Below are positions 52,394 through 61,598 of a stretch of DNA of 64,000 bases, in pieces. The notes below the pieces were generated by a model. It saw nothing but the letters and a program-made list of their open reading frames with translations, ran no database searches and was not told where the DNA came from. The stretch lies in the NCBI GenBank assembly GCA_963846715.1, contig CAWJXA010000013.1:372001-436000 (forward strand), given 5' to 3'. Origin of the DNA: Bog-257 sp963846715 (GTDB lineage Bacteria; Acidobacteriota; Terriglobia; Terriglobales; Acidobacteriaceae). Each line of letters starts with the position of its first letter. Position 1 is the first letter of the stretch. The position numbers and the translations under genes are program-made.

Positions 52394-52684
52394 ATGCCAG
52401 CCAAGAAGACAAAACGATGGGTCAAGACCGTGACGACGGATTCCACGTATCCTCCCGAAGGCTTGTTCAATAAGAGCGCAACCACCATCGCCAGAAGTCT
52501 GGCCTCCAAGAAGGTTTCTCCCAAAGGGCCAGCCTCAGGAATGCGAATGCTGACTTATTACATCAATCGCGCCGGGCGCAATCTGAGTGCCGAGCGCCGG
52601 ACTGAATTGGAGAGAGCAAAGTCATTGCTGTCCAAGCGCATCGCGAAGCATAAAGAGGCAACCAACCGTCCTGCGGCCGCTTGA
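52394..52684 (+). CDS. DUF3175-domain small basic protein
   Basis: This 96-residue basic protein has family segments RWVKTVTTDSTYPPEGLFNK and GPASGMRMLTYYINRAGRNL. The ATG is preceded by GAGGAGGC at good spacing and lies 57 bases after the preceding stop, in the same direction. Function is unknown. Its frame runs unbroken back through the upstream gene as a shadow, but the conserved part begins at this ATG. Confidence 0.85.
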   Translation: MPAKKTKRWVKTVTTDSTYPPEGLFNKSATTIARSLASKKVSPKGPASGMRMLTYYINRAGRNLSAERRTELERAKSLLSKRIAKHKEATNRPAAA

Positions 52685-52867
52685 CGCCGATTCGAAGATC
52701 ATTCGCGGTGACTTTTCGCCGCTTCGACGAGTCGCAGGTTCTGCCGTTGGATCGCGGCTTCCAGTGGGTCAACGAGTACCGGCGAATCACCGATTGCGGT
52801 CGTTGCCCACGGCCAAAACCCCGTCCGGTGTTGGATTGCCGGTATCGGCAAGCTAAACTAGTCTCCT

Positions 52868-54283
52868 ATGCCGACGCCACGACGAGCCGCTGTGATCGGA
52901 GCAGGGCCCAACGGTCTGGCCGCGTCCATCGTTCTTGCCCAGGCAGGCTTGCAGGTGGATGTGTTCGAGGCAGAGGCCCAGCCGGGCGGTGCCGCGCGCA
53001 CTATGGAACTAACCCTGCCCGGCTTCCACCACGATTTCGGTTCCGCCGTGCACGCCATGGCGGCGGGCTCGCCATTTTTCTCGTCGCTGCCCTTGCGCGA
53101 TTATGGCTTGGAATGGATCTATTCGCCCGCGCCGTTGGCGCATCCGCTCGACGACGGTACTGCGGTGCTGCTGGAGCGCGACCTTGGCGCGGCGGAAGCC
53201 GCTTTGGGCGAAGATGGCAAGCAGTGGCGAAGGCTCGTCGGTCCCTTCGCCGAGCACTGGGGCGAACTCGCTCCCGAGATATTGCGGCCAGTTCACTTGT
53301 TTACGCGACACCCCTTTCTGATGGCGCATTTGGGCGTCGTCGGATTTCCTTCCGCAGTCGCGCTTGCTGGATATTGGTTTCGCAGCGCCAGGACCAAGGC
53401 CCTTTTCGCAGGACTGGCTGCCCATTCGATTCTTGCGCTCGACGAACCGCTGAGCGCTTCCTTCGGCGTGATACTTGGTGCGACGGCGCACGCGGTAGGA
53501 TGGCCCATCGCGCGTGGCGGCTCGCAATCCATCACCAACGCGCTTTGCGGATATCTCGCCAGCCTGGGAGGTACGCTGTACCCATCAACCCGGGTTGAGA
53601 ATCTCTCCTCGATTGGCAAATACGACCTCACACTTTGTGATGTGACTCCGCGCCAGTTGTTGGCAATTGCAGGCGACCGCCTATCTCCGGCGTATCGACG
53701 CCAGATGGGTAAGTACGCGTACGGTCCTGGAGTCTTCAAAGTTGACTACGCTTTGTCGAGCCCTATTCCGTGGAAAGCCAGCGAATGCCTGCGTGCCGCA
53801 ACCGTCCATGTGGGCGGAACCCTGGAAGAGTTCGCTGCTTCGGAGGACGCAATGGCCCACGGTCATCATGCTGAGCGTCCATTTGTACTGCTGGTCCAAC
53901 CTAGTCTGTTCGATCCCACCCGCGTTCCGCAAGGCAAGCACACTGTGTGGGCCTATTGCCACGTGCCCAACGGCTCGCAGTTCGACATGCTTGAGCGCCT
54001 GGAGGGACAAATTGAGCGCTTCGCACCCGGGTTTCGCGACTGTATTTTGGCGCGCCGCGTACTATCTCCTGCATCATTGGAGAGCATGGACGCCAATCTG
54101 ATTGGAGGGGATGTCGGAGGCGGCGCGATGAATATGCGGCAGTTCTTGTTTCGTCCCACAAGACACCAGTACGCAACCTCGGCCAAAGATATCTACCTCT
54201 GCTCTTCCTCGACCCCACCGGGCGGCGGGGTGCATGGCATGTGCGGCTACAACGCCGCCAGCTTGGCGTTGTCTCGACTGTGA
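52868..54283 (+). CDS. FAD-dependent phytoene-desaturase-like oxidoreductase
   Basis: This 471-residue flavoprotein of the CrtI/amine-oxidase-like superfamily has the dinucleotide motif GAGPNGLAASIVLAQAG at residues 11-27 and PGGAARTMELTLPGFHHD just after. The C-terminal FAD-binding GGGVHGMCGYNAA completes the fold. It carries no membrane helix. The substrate cannot be told, and no carotenoid genes lie nearby. Its stop overlaps a GTG of the next gene (GTGA), so the two are probably translated together. Confidence 0.87.
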   Translation: MPTPRRAAVIGAGPNGLAASIVLAQAGLQVDVFEAEAQPGGAARTMELTLPGFHHDFGSAVHAMAAGSPFFSSLPLRDYGLEWIYSPAPLAHPLDDGTAVLLERDLGAAEAALGEDGKQWRRLVGPFAEHWGELAPEILRPVHLFTRHPFLMAHLGVVGFPSAVALAGYWFRSARTKALFAGLAAHSILALDEPLSASFGVILGATAHAVGWPIARGGSQSITNALCGYLASLGGTLYPSTRVENLSSIGKYDLTLCDVTPRQLLAIAGDRLSPAYRRQMGKYAYGPGVFKVDYALSSPIPWKASECLRAATVHVGGTLEEFAASEDAMAHGHHAERPFVLLVQPSLFDPTRVPQGKHTVWAYCHVPNGSQFDMLERLEGQIERFAPGFRDCILARRVLSPASLESMDANLIGGDVGGGAMNMRQFLFRPTRHQYATSAKDIYLCSSSTPPGGGVHGMCGYNAASLALSRL

Positions 54284-54288
54284 CCGAC

Positions 54289-55068
54289 ATGCCCGAACTC
54301 GGCTCCCAGGGCAAGGCCGCGACTGCACTCTCGCTTACCGCAATTGGTGGCTTTGTTGATGCGGTGGGCTACATTGCGCTCTTCCAGATTTTTACGGCAA
54401 ACATGAGTGGGAACAGCGTTCATGTCGGAATGTATCTCGGCAATTGGGATTTCTCAGAACTGACGCGGCCGGCGTGCGCGGTCGTGGCCTTTCTGACCGG
54501 CTCGACCCTCACACGGATTGCCATGACCGTGGCGGGACGCAAAGGTATGCGGCGTATTGCCACCTACACCCTGACCTTCGAAGCGCTCCTGTTGGTGGCT
54601 TTTGCACGCGCCACCCCTGCCATGAAGCTTGGACAGGTTGTTGACCTTCATTCCGCAGCCTATTTTTTTCTGGTGGCGCTGTTGGCGTTTGCCATGGGAG
54701 TGCAGACGGCGACGCTCACTCACGTCGGAGCGCTAACCGTTTACACCACCTTCGTCACCGGAACTCTGACGAAAATTTCGGAATCGCTGACCCGCTCGCT
54801 CTTCTGGATCTACGACCAGGCAATCCAGTCGGGCAGCGCTCCGTCTCACATTGTGAGACTGGCTGCGAAACAGAAGGATGTACGCGAGACCGCCTTTCTG
54901 GTTGCAACCTGGACTTGCTATGTGATGGGAGCGGCGCTCGGTACCTTCAGCAAGAGGCAGTGGGAGTTACGGGCACTGTATATTCCGGTCGCCGTGCTGA
55001 TCGTGTTTATCGTGCTCGATCAGCTTCGTCCTATTGGTGTGCAGGAAGAGAAGCATCAACAGGGTTGA
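54289..55068 (+). CDS. YoaK-type (DUF1275) membrane protein
   Basis: This 259-residue membrane protein of the YoaK/DUF1275 family has GGFVDAVGYIALFQIFTANMSGN at the N-terminus and VGALTVYTTFVTGTLTKISE later, both family-typical. Six hydrophobic segments are expected. Function is unknown; members may be transporters. The ATG at 54289 is preferred, but an in-frame GTG at 54280 overlaps the upstream stop and may be used. Confidence 0.85.
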   Translation: MPELGSQGKAATALSLTAIGGFVDAVGYIALFQIFTANMSGNSVHVGMYLGNWDFSELTRPACAVVAFLTGSTLTRIAMTVAGRKGMRRIATYTLTFEALLLVAFARATPAMKLGQVVDLHSAAYFFLVALLAFAMGVQTATLTHVGALTVYTTFVTGTLTKISESLTRSLFWIYDQAIQSGSAPSHIVRLAAKQKDVRETAFLVATWTCYVMGAALGTFSKRQWELRALYIPVAVLIVFIVLDQLRPIGVQEEKHQQG

Positions 55069-55167
55069 GGTTGCGTTTTCAAACCGTGACGACCAGTGCT
55101 TCATTGTCGGAACTTGACTTCATAGGTTACATTCGTCCAGTCGGTTCGCGTGGTTCCGGAGTGTGCC

Positions 55168-56403
55168 ATGTCATCCTCATCTCCTCAGGGTCAACCCAAA
55201 CAGCCACTAACCGTCCTCTGCTTGGCCAGTTATTTCAAAGGGCTCGACTTCGTTCGGGAATGCCGGCGGCAGGGCGCTCGCGTGCTATTGCTCACCTCCA
55301 ACAGCCTGCGCGAGGAGGAGTGGCCGCGCGAGAGTATCGACGAGTTCTTCTACATTCCAGACGTGGAAAAGGCGTGGAAGATGGAGGATGTACTGCTCGG
55401 CGTCAGCTACATGGCGCGGACCGAGAACATCGATCGCATTGTTCCCCTGGACGACTTCGACGTGGAAACCGCGGCCATGCTTCGCGAGCACCTGCGTGTC
55501 CCCGGCATGGGCGACAGCACAGCCCGGTACTTTCGTGACAAGCTTGCCATGCGGACCAAAGCACGTGACGAAGGCCTGGCAGTACCGCAGTTCATTCACG
55601 TGCTGAACCACGCCAGGGTGCACGATTTCATGAGTCGGGTGCGTCCGCCTTGGGTGCTGAAACCAAGATCGCTGGCGGGTTCCATGGGGATCAAGAAAAT
55701 CGGCAGCCCGGAAGAACTCTGGGCGGCACTGGAACTTCTGGGCGACCAGCAGTCGTATTACCTGCTGGAGCAGTACGTGCCGGGTGACATCTATCACGTG
55801 GATACGATTGTCTACGAGAGCGAAGTGCTATTTGCTATTGCCAGCAGGTATGGCCGTCCTCCTATGGACGTCTCGCACGAGGGGGACATTTTCACCACAC
55901 GCACTTTGCCGCGAGGCTCGACGGAGGAACGCTCTTTGCTGGCGCTTAACGAAAAAGTTTTGCAGGCCTTCGGCTTGGTGAGGGGAGTTTCGCACAGCGA
56001 ATTCATTGCGGGCCGCGACGGCACGTTGTATTTCCTTGAGACCTCTGCCCGCGTCGGAGGCGCTCACATCGCCGACCTGGTGGAAGCGGCAACGGGAATC
56101 AATCTTTGGTCAGAGTGGGCGAAGATCGAAATCGCCGGCGGAAAGGCGCCGTACCGGCCAGCAGTGGCGAGAAACGAGAATGCCGGCTTACTCATTTCGC
56201 TGGCGCGCCAGGAGCATCCCGATACTTCCGCGTACAACGATCCGGAAATTGTCTGGCGCCTGAATGATAAAAAGCACCATGCCGGGTTGATCGTGAAGTC
56301 TGCCGATCCCGGCCGGGTGCAGGAGTTGATTGGCAATTACGCGCAGCGCTTCCGGCAAGACTTCTTTGCCTCGCAACCGCCGCGAGACAAGCCGAACTAC
56401 TGA
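55168..56403 (+). CDS. ATP-grasp-family ligase
   Basis: This 411-residue ATP-grasp protein probably ligates a carboxylate to an amine or thiol using ATP. The ATP-grasp core includes VLKPRSLAGSMGIKKI, YYLLEQYVPGDIYHVDTIV and the metal-binding HSEFIAGRDGTLYFLETSARVG. It resembles stand-alone members near biotin carboxylase and carbamoyl-phosphate synthetase. The substrate is unknown. The ATG at 55168 has GGAG six bases upstream; a GTG at 55150 is an alternative. It is in the same direction as the YoaK gene, 99 bases after it. Confidence 0.87.
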   Translation: MSSSSPQGQPKQPLTVLCLASYFKGLDFVRECRRQGARVLLLTSNSLREEEWPRESIDEFFYIPDVEKAWKMEDVLLGVSYMARTENIDRIVPLDDFDVETAAMLREHLRVPGMGDSTARYFRDKLAMRTKARDEGLAVPQFIHVLNHARVHDFMSRVRPPWVLKPRSLAGSMGIKKIGSPEELWAALELLGDQQSYYLLEQYVPGDIYHVDTIVYESEVLFAIASRYGRPPMDVSHEGDIFTTRTLPRGSTEERSLLALNEKVLQAFGLVRGVSHSEFIAGRDGTLYFLETSARVGGAHIADLVEAATGINLWSEWAKIEIAGGKAPYRPAVARNENAGLLISLARQEHPDTSAYNDPEIVWRLNDKKHHAGLIVKSADPGRVQELIGNYAQRFRQDFFASQPPRDKPNY

Positions 56404-56429
56404 GGCGTTGGGTTGGCGGTAGCTTGTTC

Positions 56430-57149
56430 TTAACCTGGGGTGCGCCTCCGCTTGATAATGGCGTAACAAATTGCATAGACGACGAACGATGCCGCCAGTA
56501 CCCCAAAATATATCTGCCGTTTCAGGCTGATAGCGAATGTCACCAGCGATGCCGCGAGGACCCACATGAAGGCTTCGCCGAGGAAGCCGCCGGTCCAGTC
56601 AGGCGTACGGTTGGCAGAAGGTAACTGCGGGCGAAGTGCCGGTAGCAACCGCGGGACCGCCGCGCAGTAGGCACGGTAGGCTTCTCCTTGGCTAGCGGAG
56701 ATACCGGCTTCCTCGCGCAAAATCAGGCGGTAGACAAACAGCCACATCCCAACAACCAGAATCGCGCAGCCGATTCGGCTTGCCATCATCCCAAATCCAA
56801 TCGCCAGCAGAATGTTTCCCAAGTAAAGCGGATTGCGGACATAACGGTAAGGGCCGTCAGCAACCAAACGCGCAGTCTGCACCCGTCCAGCAACCATCAC
56901 TTTTACATCGAGATAAGCCGTCGCCCAGGTGCGAATAGCGGCGGCAACAAGGGCGAATAGCGCGGCGGCGCCAAACACCCAGCGGTAGTCGCCATTCGTG
57001 GCGATTGCACCGTGGAGGTGAGCGATCCAGTCCGCCACGGCTACGCCCGCCGTCTGGTGATCGAGGTTGTAGGCGCCGAAGGCGACAAAGAAGATGGCGC
57101 CGATAATCCAGAAGCGGTTCTTGAATTCGAAGTCACTGGCTGCCGGCAT
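56430..57149 (-). CDS. Isoprenylcysteine-methyltransferase-like membrane protein
   Basis: This 239-residue membrane protein of the ICMT/phospholipid-methyltransferase type is recognised by GPYRYVRNPLYLGNILLAIGF, the SAM-binding RHPxY-type motif variant (RNPLY), and a following helix RLILREEAGISASQGEAY. Four or five helices are present. The start at 57149 is preceded by an AGGTG-like site. Substrate is unknown. It is convergent with the ATP-grasp gene and divergent from the dehydratase gene. Confidence 0.83.
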   Translation of the reverse strand: MPAASDFEFKNRFWIIGAIFFVAFGAYNLDHQTAGVAVADWIAHLHGAIATNGDYRWVFGAAALFALVAAAIRTWATAYLDVKVMVAGRVQTARLVADGPYRYVRNPLYLGNILLAIGFGMMASRIGCAILVVGMWLFVYRLILREEAGISASQGEAYRAYCAAVPRLLPALRPQLPSANRTPDWTGGFLGEAFMWVLAASLVTFAISLKRQIYFGVLAASFVVYAICYAIIKRRRTPG

Positions 57150-57291
57150 GGAATCACCTCTCAACCGGAGAGTCTGGTGGAGCGAAGATCATACGTCAAT
57201 GGTTGAGAGCGCGTTTGGCAAGGTAGTCGGGACGCCGTTCTGCGCCTCGGATCAGCACTGCGGCGTACGGGTTGCGTATCATCGAAGCGGT

Positions 57292-58251
57292 ATGGATGTT
57301 GACTTGTTGGAATGGCAGTCCCGGATTCTCGAAGCGAGCAACCGGATCTACGATTTGGTCCGCGAAACTCCAGTTGCCGTGATCCAGGGAGACGCGCGGC
57401 TGAGTAATACACGTGCCTACCTCAAACTGGAACACCTTCAGAAAACGGGCTCGTTCAAACTGCGAGGGGCCTCGAACAGGGTGTTTAGCCTCTCCCCCGA
57501 AGTAGCCGCTCGCGGTGTTGTCACTTCTTCGACCGGTAATCATGGCCTGGGTGTCGCCGCGGCTTCAGAGTACCGAGGAATTGACGCTGAGGTCTTTGTT
57601 TCGGCGCAGGTCTCGCCCAAGAAGCTTCACATGATGGAAGACTATGGCGCGCGAATATGTCACGCAGGACGCAACCCTCTGGAGGCCGAGCTTGCGGCCC
57701 GGGCAGCAGCCGAAGAGTCCGGAAGAACCTATATCTCTCCCTACAATGATGCTGCGGTTGTGGCCGGGCAAGGAACCATCGCGCTGGAGATGGTGCAACA
57801 GATCAGTGGGATTGATGCGGTCTATGTCGCAGTTGGAGGCGGCGGACTGATCGGTGGCGTCGGCGCCTATATAAAGCCGGTTTCCCCTCAGACGGAGATT
57901 GTCGGCTGCTGGCCGGAGAATTCTCGCGTGATCTATGAGTGCTTGCGCGCGGGTAAGATTTTGGAGTTTCCGGAGGAGCCAACTGTCTCTGAAAGCACCG
58001 CTGGCGGGGTCGAGCCGGGCTCGATTACATTCGCGCTGTGCCGGCGCGTGATCGATCGGTGCTTACTGGTCTCGGAAGTCGAGATTCTCGACGCGATGCG
58101 GTGGGCACATCGTCGGGATTGGAAGGTTGAGGGCGCAGCCGCCGTCGCCATCGCCGCGTTCTTTCAAGATGTTCGCCGTCATGATGGCAAGACTGTGGCC
58201 ATTGTTTCTTGCGGAGGAAACACTTCTCCGGAGGTTTTAGCAAAGCTGTAG
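57292..58251 (+). CDS. PLP-dependent threonine/serine dehydratase-type enzyme
   Basis: This 319-residue fold-type II PLP enzyme has Schiff-base lysine Lys56 in KTGSFKLRGA, the substrate loop SSTGNHGLGVA, and the phosphate-binding VAVGGGGLIGGV. The C-terminal IVSCGGNTSPEVLAKL closes the catalytic domain, and there is no regulatory ACT domain, so it is a catabolic-type dehydratase. It may instead be a hydroxyectoine or diaminopropionate-type member. The ATG at 57292 is the family start; the longer open frame is not homologous. It is convergent with the PLP decarboxylase gene, with 39 bases between. Confidence 0.88.
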   Translation: MDVDLLEWQSRILEASNRIYDLVRETPVAVIQGDARLSNTRAYLKLEHLQKTGSFKLRGASNRVFSLSPEVAARGVVTSSTGNHGLGVAAASEYRGIDAEVFVSAQVSPKKLHMMEDYGARICHAGRNPLEAELAARAAAEESGRTYISPYNDAAVVAGQGTIALEMVQQISGIDAVYVAVGGGGLIGGVGAYIKPVSPQTEIVGCWPENSRVIYECLRAGKILEFPEEPTVSESTAGGVEPGSITFALCRRVIDRCLLVSEVEILDAMRWAHRRDWKVEGAAAVAIAAFFQDVRRHDGKTVAIVSCGGNTSPEVLAKL

Positions 58252-58290
58252 GACTTCGGACGACCGAGACCCAGCCCCATTTCAGCGCCG

Positions 58291-59724
58291 TTAAAGCCTC
58301 CCGGCTTCTTCCTGAATACGATTCCATGCATTCTCTACATGACGCAGAGCGGTATGTGTCTGCCCGACACAGAAGCGCAAAGTGAAGCGATCATTCAGTC
58401 GTGTATGGGTTAAATACAAGTCGCCGCTGCGATTGAGGCGGTCCATCAGGAGTTGATTGCTGGCATCACCGCCACGATGACGGAAGCACACCAGGTTCAG
58501 CGGCGCCGGTGCTGCAATCTCGAACCGCTCGTCTTGCCTGACCCAGTCGGCAAATTGCCGCGCTATTTCTATGTGCCTACGAACATGATATTGCAGTCCC
58601 TCCAGTCCATAATGCCGAATCACAAACCATAGCTTGAGGGAACGAAAGCGGCGGCCCAGCGGAATGTGCCAGTCGCGATAGTCAAAGACCGCCCCCGATT
58701 CGGTTGCCTGATTACGAAGATATTCGGGAAGGATACTCAATGTGTTGATGAGCGCCGTACGGTCAGCCACATAGAAACAATTGCAATCGAAGTTGGTGAA
58801 CATCCACTTATGCGGATTAAATGTGTAACTGTCGGCGAGCTCGATTCCGTCCTGGATGTAACGAAACTCTGGACATAGTGAGGCGGTACCGGACATGGCA
58901 GCGTCCACGTGGAGCCAGAGATTGTTGTCGCGACATATGGTGCCGATAGCAGGCAATGGATCCAGGGCCGTGGAAGAAGTAGTTCCAACCGTGGCGGAAA
59001 CGAAGAAAGGCGTCAGACCAGTCTGTTTGTCCTGCGCAATCCGGCGAGCCAAAGCTTCGGGGCGCATGGCAAAGCTCTCGTCAACGTCAATTAAGCGCAG
59101 GTTATCCAATCCGATTCCGGCAATCATGGCTGCTTTTTCAAGGGAGGAATGGGCCTCGTTGGAGGTATAAGCCACCAGTTTGCCATCGCAGCCGCGGCGA
59201 TTACTGAGGTAGTCGTTAGTACGCTCGCGCGCAGTCAACATCGCGCATAGCGACGCGCTGGAGGCCGTATCCTGAATAACGCCCCCACCGTTTCCGGTGG
59301 ATAAGAATTTGCCAGGTAGTCCCAGCATGCTTACCAGCCAATCCAGGACGTGCGATTCTAATTCCGTGCAGGCGGGACTGGTGGCCCACAACATTCCTTG
59401 CACGCCAAGTGCAGAAGAAAGCAAGTCGCCGAGAATCGATGCTCCGGAAGCATTGGCAGGGAAGTAGGCGAAGAAATTCGGAGACTGCCAGTGAGTAACA
59501 CCCGGCAAAATTACTCTGTCAATATCCTGCAGAATCGCAGCAAAATCCTCACCTTGGGAGGGGGGTTCGGGAGGAAGAGATTGACGCACCTGGCCGGGCC
59601 CTAGCTGCGAAAGTACCGGAAGTGCCTCGATGCGCTCATAGTAGTCAGCAATCCAATCCACCACGGCCCGGCCATGCTGGCGAAACTGCTCCGGAGTCAT
59701 GTGGTAGCTCTTCTCTTGCGGCAT
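58291..59724 (-). CDS. PLP-dependent aromatic-L-amino-acid decarboxylase-type enzyme
   Basis: This 477-residue group II decarboxylase has Schiff-base lysine Lys306 in FNPHKWMFTNFD. Ring-stacking His192 is in NEAHSSLEKAA and Asp274 in LHVDAAMSGT. The N-terminus is typical (MTPEQFRQHGRAVVDWIADYYERI) with HWQSPNFFAYFPANAS shortly after. The likely product is an aromatic amine such as tryptamine or tyramine, but substrate choice is not visible. A start-proximal ATG at 59724 is supported by the conserved N-terminus. Confidence 0.92.
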   Translation of the reverse strand: MPQEKSYHMTPEQFRQHGRAVVDWIADYYERIEALPVLSQLGPGQVRQSLPPEPPSQGEDFAAILQDIDRVILPGVTHWQSPNFFAYFPANASGASILGDLLSSALGVQGMLWATSPACTELESHVLDWLVSMLGLPGKFLSTGNGGGVIQDTASSASLCAMLTARERTNDYLSNRRGCDGKLVAYTSNEAHSSLEKAAMIAGIGLDNLRLIDVDESFAMRPEALARRIAQDKQTGLTPFFVSATVGTTSSTALDPLPAIGTICRDNNLWLHVDAAMSGTASLCPEFRYIQDGIELADSYTFNPHKWMFTNFDCNCFYVADRTALINTLSILPEYLRNQATESGAVFDYRDWHIPLGRRFRSLKLWFVIRHYGLEGLQYHVRRHIEIARQFADWVRQDERFEIAAPAPLNLVCFRHRGGDASNQLLMDRLNRSGDLYLTHTRLNDRFTLRFCVGQTHTALRHVENAWNRIQEEAGRL

Positions 59725-59982
59725 AGGTGACCTTTCTGCACTTTCCTAGTTGAGCCCGCACCGAGCCGGCTCATAGGACGGCTATTCATACGATTCGCGC
59801 GATCCCGCCACTGGCATGGCTGCCACATTAGCAAGATATGCGTCTGACTTACGTGCTATCGCAGGCTACCACTTCAAGGTTGCCAGTTCTAGGGATTGCA
59901 AATCTGTAATGTCGGACAATCGGCATCCCATGCCTCCTTACTGCTACACTATCCGAGGATTGTAAAGCTCGAAAGGAGAAGC

Positions 59983-60225
59983 ATGGATATTCACAGTATA
60001 TTGGCAGACCTTAGAAGTGAACGCGAACGTCTCGACAGAGCTATAAGTGCATTGGAAGGACTCGGTAGTCAGACCCGCCGTCGGGGGAGACCGGTGGGTA
60101 GCCACCTAGCTGCAACCGCGGCTGGGCCGAAACGCAAACGCCGTCACATGAGCGCTGCATCACGCAAACGAATTTCCGAGATGATGAAACAACGCTGGGC
60201 AGAGCGCAAGAGAAAGTCGAGATAG
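59983..60225 (+). CDS. Small basic AT-hook-like protein
   Basis: This 80-residue basic protein has the ATG at 59983 behind AAAGGAG. Residues 1-27 form an acidic/basic helix (IHSILADLRSERERLDRAIS). A TRRRGRPVGSH segment resembling an AT-hook follows, then a lysine/arginine-rich helix (MSAASRKRISEMMKQRWAER). The family appears common in acidobacterial genomes from memory; no function is known. It is probably a DNA-binding chromatin-like protein by sequence style only. Confidence 0.8.
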   Translation: MDIHSILADLRSERERLDRAISALEGLGSQTRRRGRPVGSHLAATAAGPKRKRRHMSAASRKRISEMMKQRWAERKRKSR

Positions 60226-60436
60226 TTATAAAGCTGACGAGTTCGGCGATCCCATTTCGTCTTGTTACTGATGTGCCACTCGTAACTGGGTGGCATATCC
60301 ATTTGCTGCGGCACATTTTTTCAAGCGATCACGGTTCGACCATGGAAGTCGCGGCTAAAACGTTCACGCGAGATCTAAAGCTCCTGCCGGGTCGCAATGA
60401 ATGCGAGGGAGAAACTGGGTGGTCATGCTTTTCTCT

Positions 60437-60466
60437 ACACAGGCGCCCCTGGTCGGGCGCCTGTGT
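60437..60466. terminator. Strong hairpin between convergent genes
   Basis: A 12 bp perfect stem (ACACAGGCGCCC with GGGCGCCTGTGT) surrounds a 6-base loop. It sits between the 3' end of the basic-protein gene and the 3' end of the Ig-like gene, a position suited to a two-way terminator, although no T run follows. Confidence 0.65.
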
Positions 60467-60486
60467 CGTGTCTCTGGACAGACGAA

Positions 60487-61464
60487 TCACCAGGCCGTGA
60501 CTTGCATCTTATCGACCCAGATTGAGTAATTTTGCTGGTTGTAGTCGCCATCCAGTTGGACGGCGGTATTTAGCTCAGACGCACGTACTCCATAGGTATT
60601 GAAGGTACGATTGATGTAGCTCTTGTTGCCATTCAGGGTTACGGAGACAAACGTGGTCTGGGTACCGTTGCGCTGAAACTCCAGCACGAGGTGGTTCCAC
60701 TGATATGTCGGCGGAGCCGAACATCCGATGCCGGTATGCACCCAACGGCCATTGGCAGTGTCCCAGACATCCCATTGGTGTGCGCCCCTGATATTGCACT
60801 CCGTGCCGAAAATAAACTTGCGGTTGTTGGTTGACTGGTTCATATCGAACTCAAGCGCCTGCGCTGCGCTGGGGTTCTCAATGTAAAAGTACAGATCGTA
60901 GACAAAGTGGGAAGCACTTGGAATTGGCGTGAGCTGTTTCCACCAGATTGCGTTACGGTAGGGCGCACTGCCGCCCACCCAGTACTTGGCAGAATTCCCT
61001 GTCATTGAGGGACTGCTGACGTGTTGCGACATGGAGTGCGGGGTCGACCCGCTGCCCGCGCAAGTGTCGCAAGTTTGCCAGCCTGACATGGCTTGAATCA
61101 TGGTGTAGTTTGGCTGACCACCGCCTCCGCCCCCACCTCCGCCACCGCTTCCAGTGACTTGGATCCAGAAGCCCGGAGCCTTATAGACGTTTTGATGACT
61201 GTCCCATGCCTGCACAACAATCCAGTGACTACCATCCCCCAGACTTACCTGAGTATTCATGCTGGAGGCGTCCACTGAATAGACCACGTTGTCGTCGGAA
61301 TAGACCTTCATTGCAATGATGGGATATTGGCCACTTGCGGATGCGACGAAGTGAACGGGCGACGAGTCTTGACTTCCGGATGTTGGAGATGAAACGGTAA
61401 CTCCGGCCAGGGAGAACGTAGTCAACGTGCACACGAACGCTACGATCCGAAGTGCATTGCTCAA
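60487..61464 (-). CDS. Secreted Ig-like/lectin-like protein with poly-Gly linker
   Basis: This 325-residue secreted protein has a signal peptide over about residues 1-20 (SNALRIVAFVCTLTTFSLAG). An Ig-like domain follows, containing VTVSSPTSGSQDSSPVHF, AMKVYSDDNVVY and GSHWIVVQAWDSHQNVYK. A linker of ten consecutive glycines near residue 110 joins it to a C-terminal beta-sandwich (about 125-325) with WQTCDTCAGSGS and WNHLVLEFQRNGTQT segments. The second domain resembles lectin/glucanase-like folds but no catalytic residues are identified. It may bind carbohydrate outside the cell. Confidence 0.8.
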   Translation of the reverse strand: MSNALRIVAFVCTLTTFSLAGVTVSSPTSGSQDSSPVHFVASASGQYPIIAMKVYSDDNVVYSVDASSMNTQVSLGDGSHWIVVQAWDSHQNVYKAPGFWIQVTGSGGGGGGGGGGQPNYTMIQAMSGWQTCDTCAGSGSTPHSMSQHVSSPSMTGNSAKYWVGGSAPYRNAIWWKQLTPIPSASHFVYDLYFYIENPSAAQALEFDMNQSTNNRKFIFGTECNIRGAHQWDVWDTANGRWVHTGIGCSAPPTYQWNHLVLEFQRNGTQTTFVSVTLNGNKSYINRTFNTYGVRASELNTAVQLDGDYNQQNYSIWVDKMQVTAW

Positions 61465-61598
61465 AACTTACCCTCCTGAAAATAGAACAGACTGCTTCCT
61501 GACTGTTCCAGCCTAATGTGGGCAGACCCGGGAGGAAAGGGGTGATAGGGCTTAAGAAGCACCGTGCTTTGACCCTAGCGAGAATTACGAATCCCAGC

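Noticed and set aside
50960..52684. Long open frame of 574 codons overlapping the lipase-maturation-factor gene
   Set aside because: Only its end (52394-52684, DUF3175) is real. The rest is Arg/Ala/Gly-rich shadow translation with no family features and no ribosome site.
53009..53527. Minus-strand open frame opposite the FAD oxidoreductase
   Set aside because: No family similarity and complete overlap with a well-supported gene.
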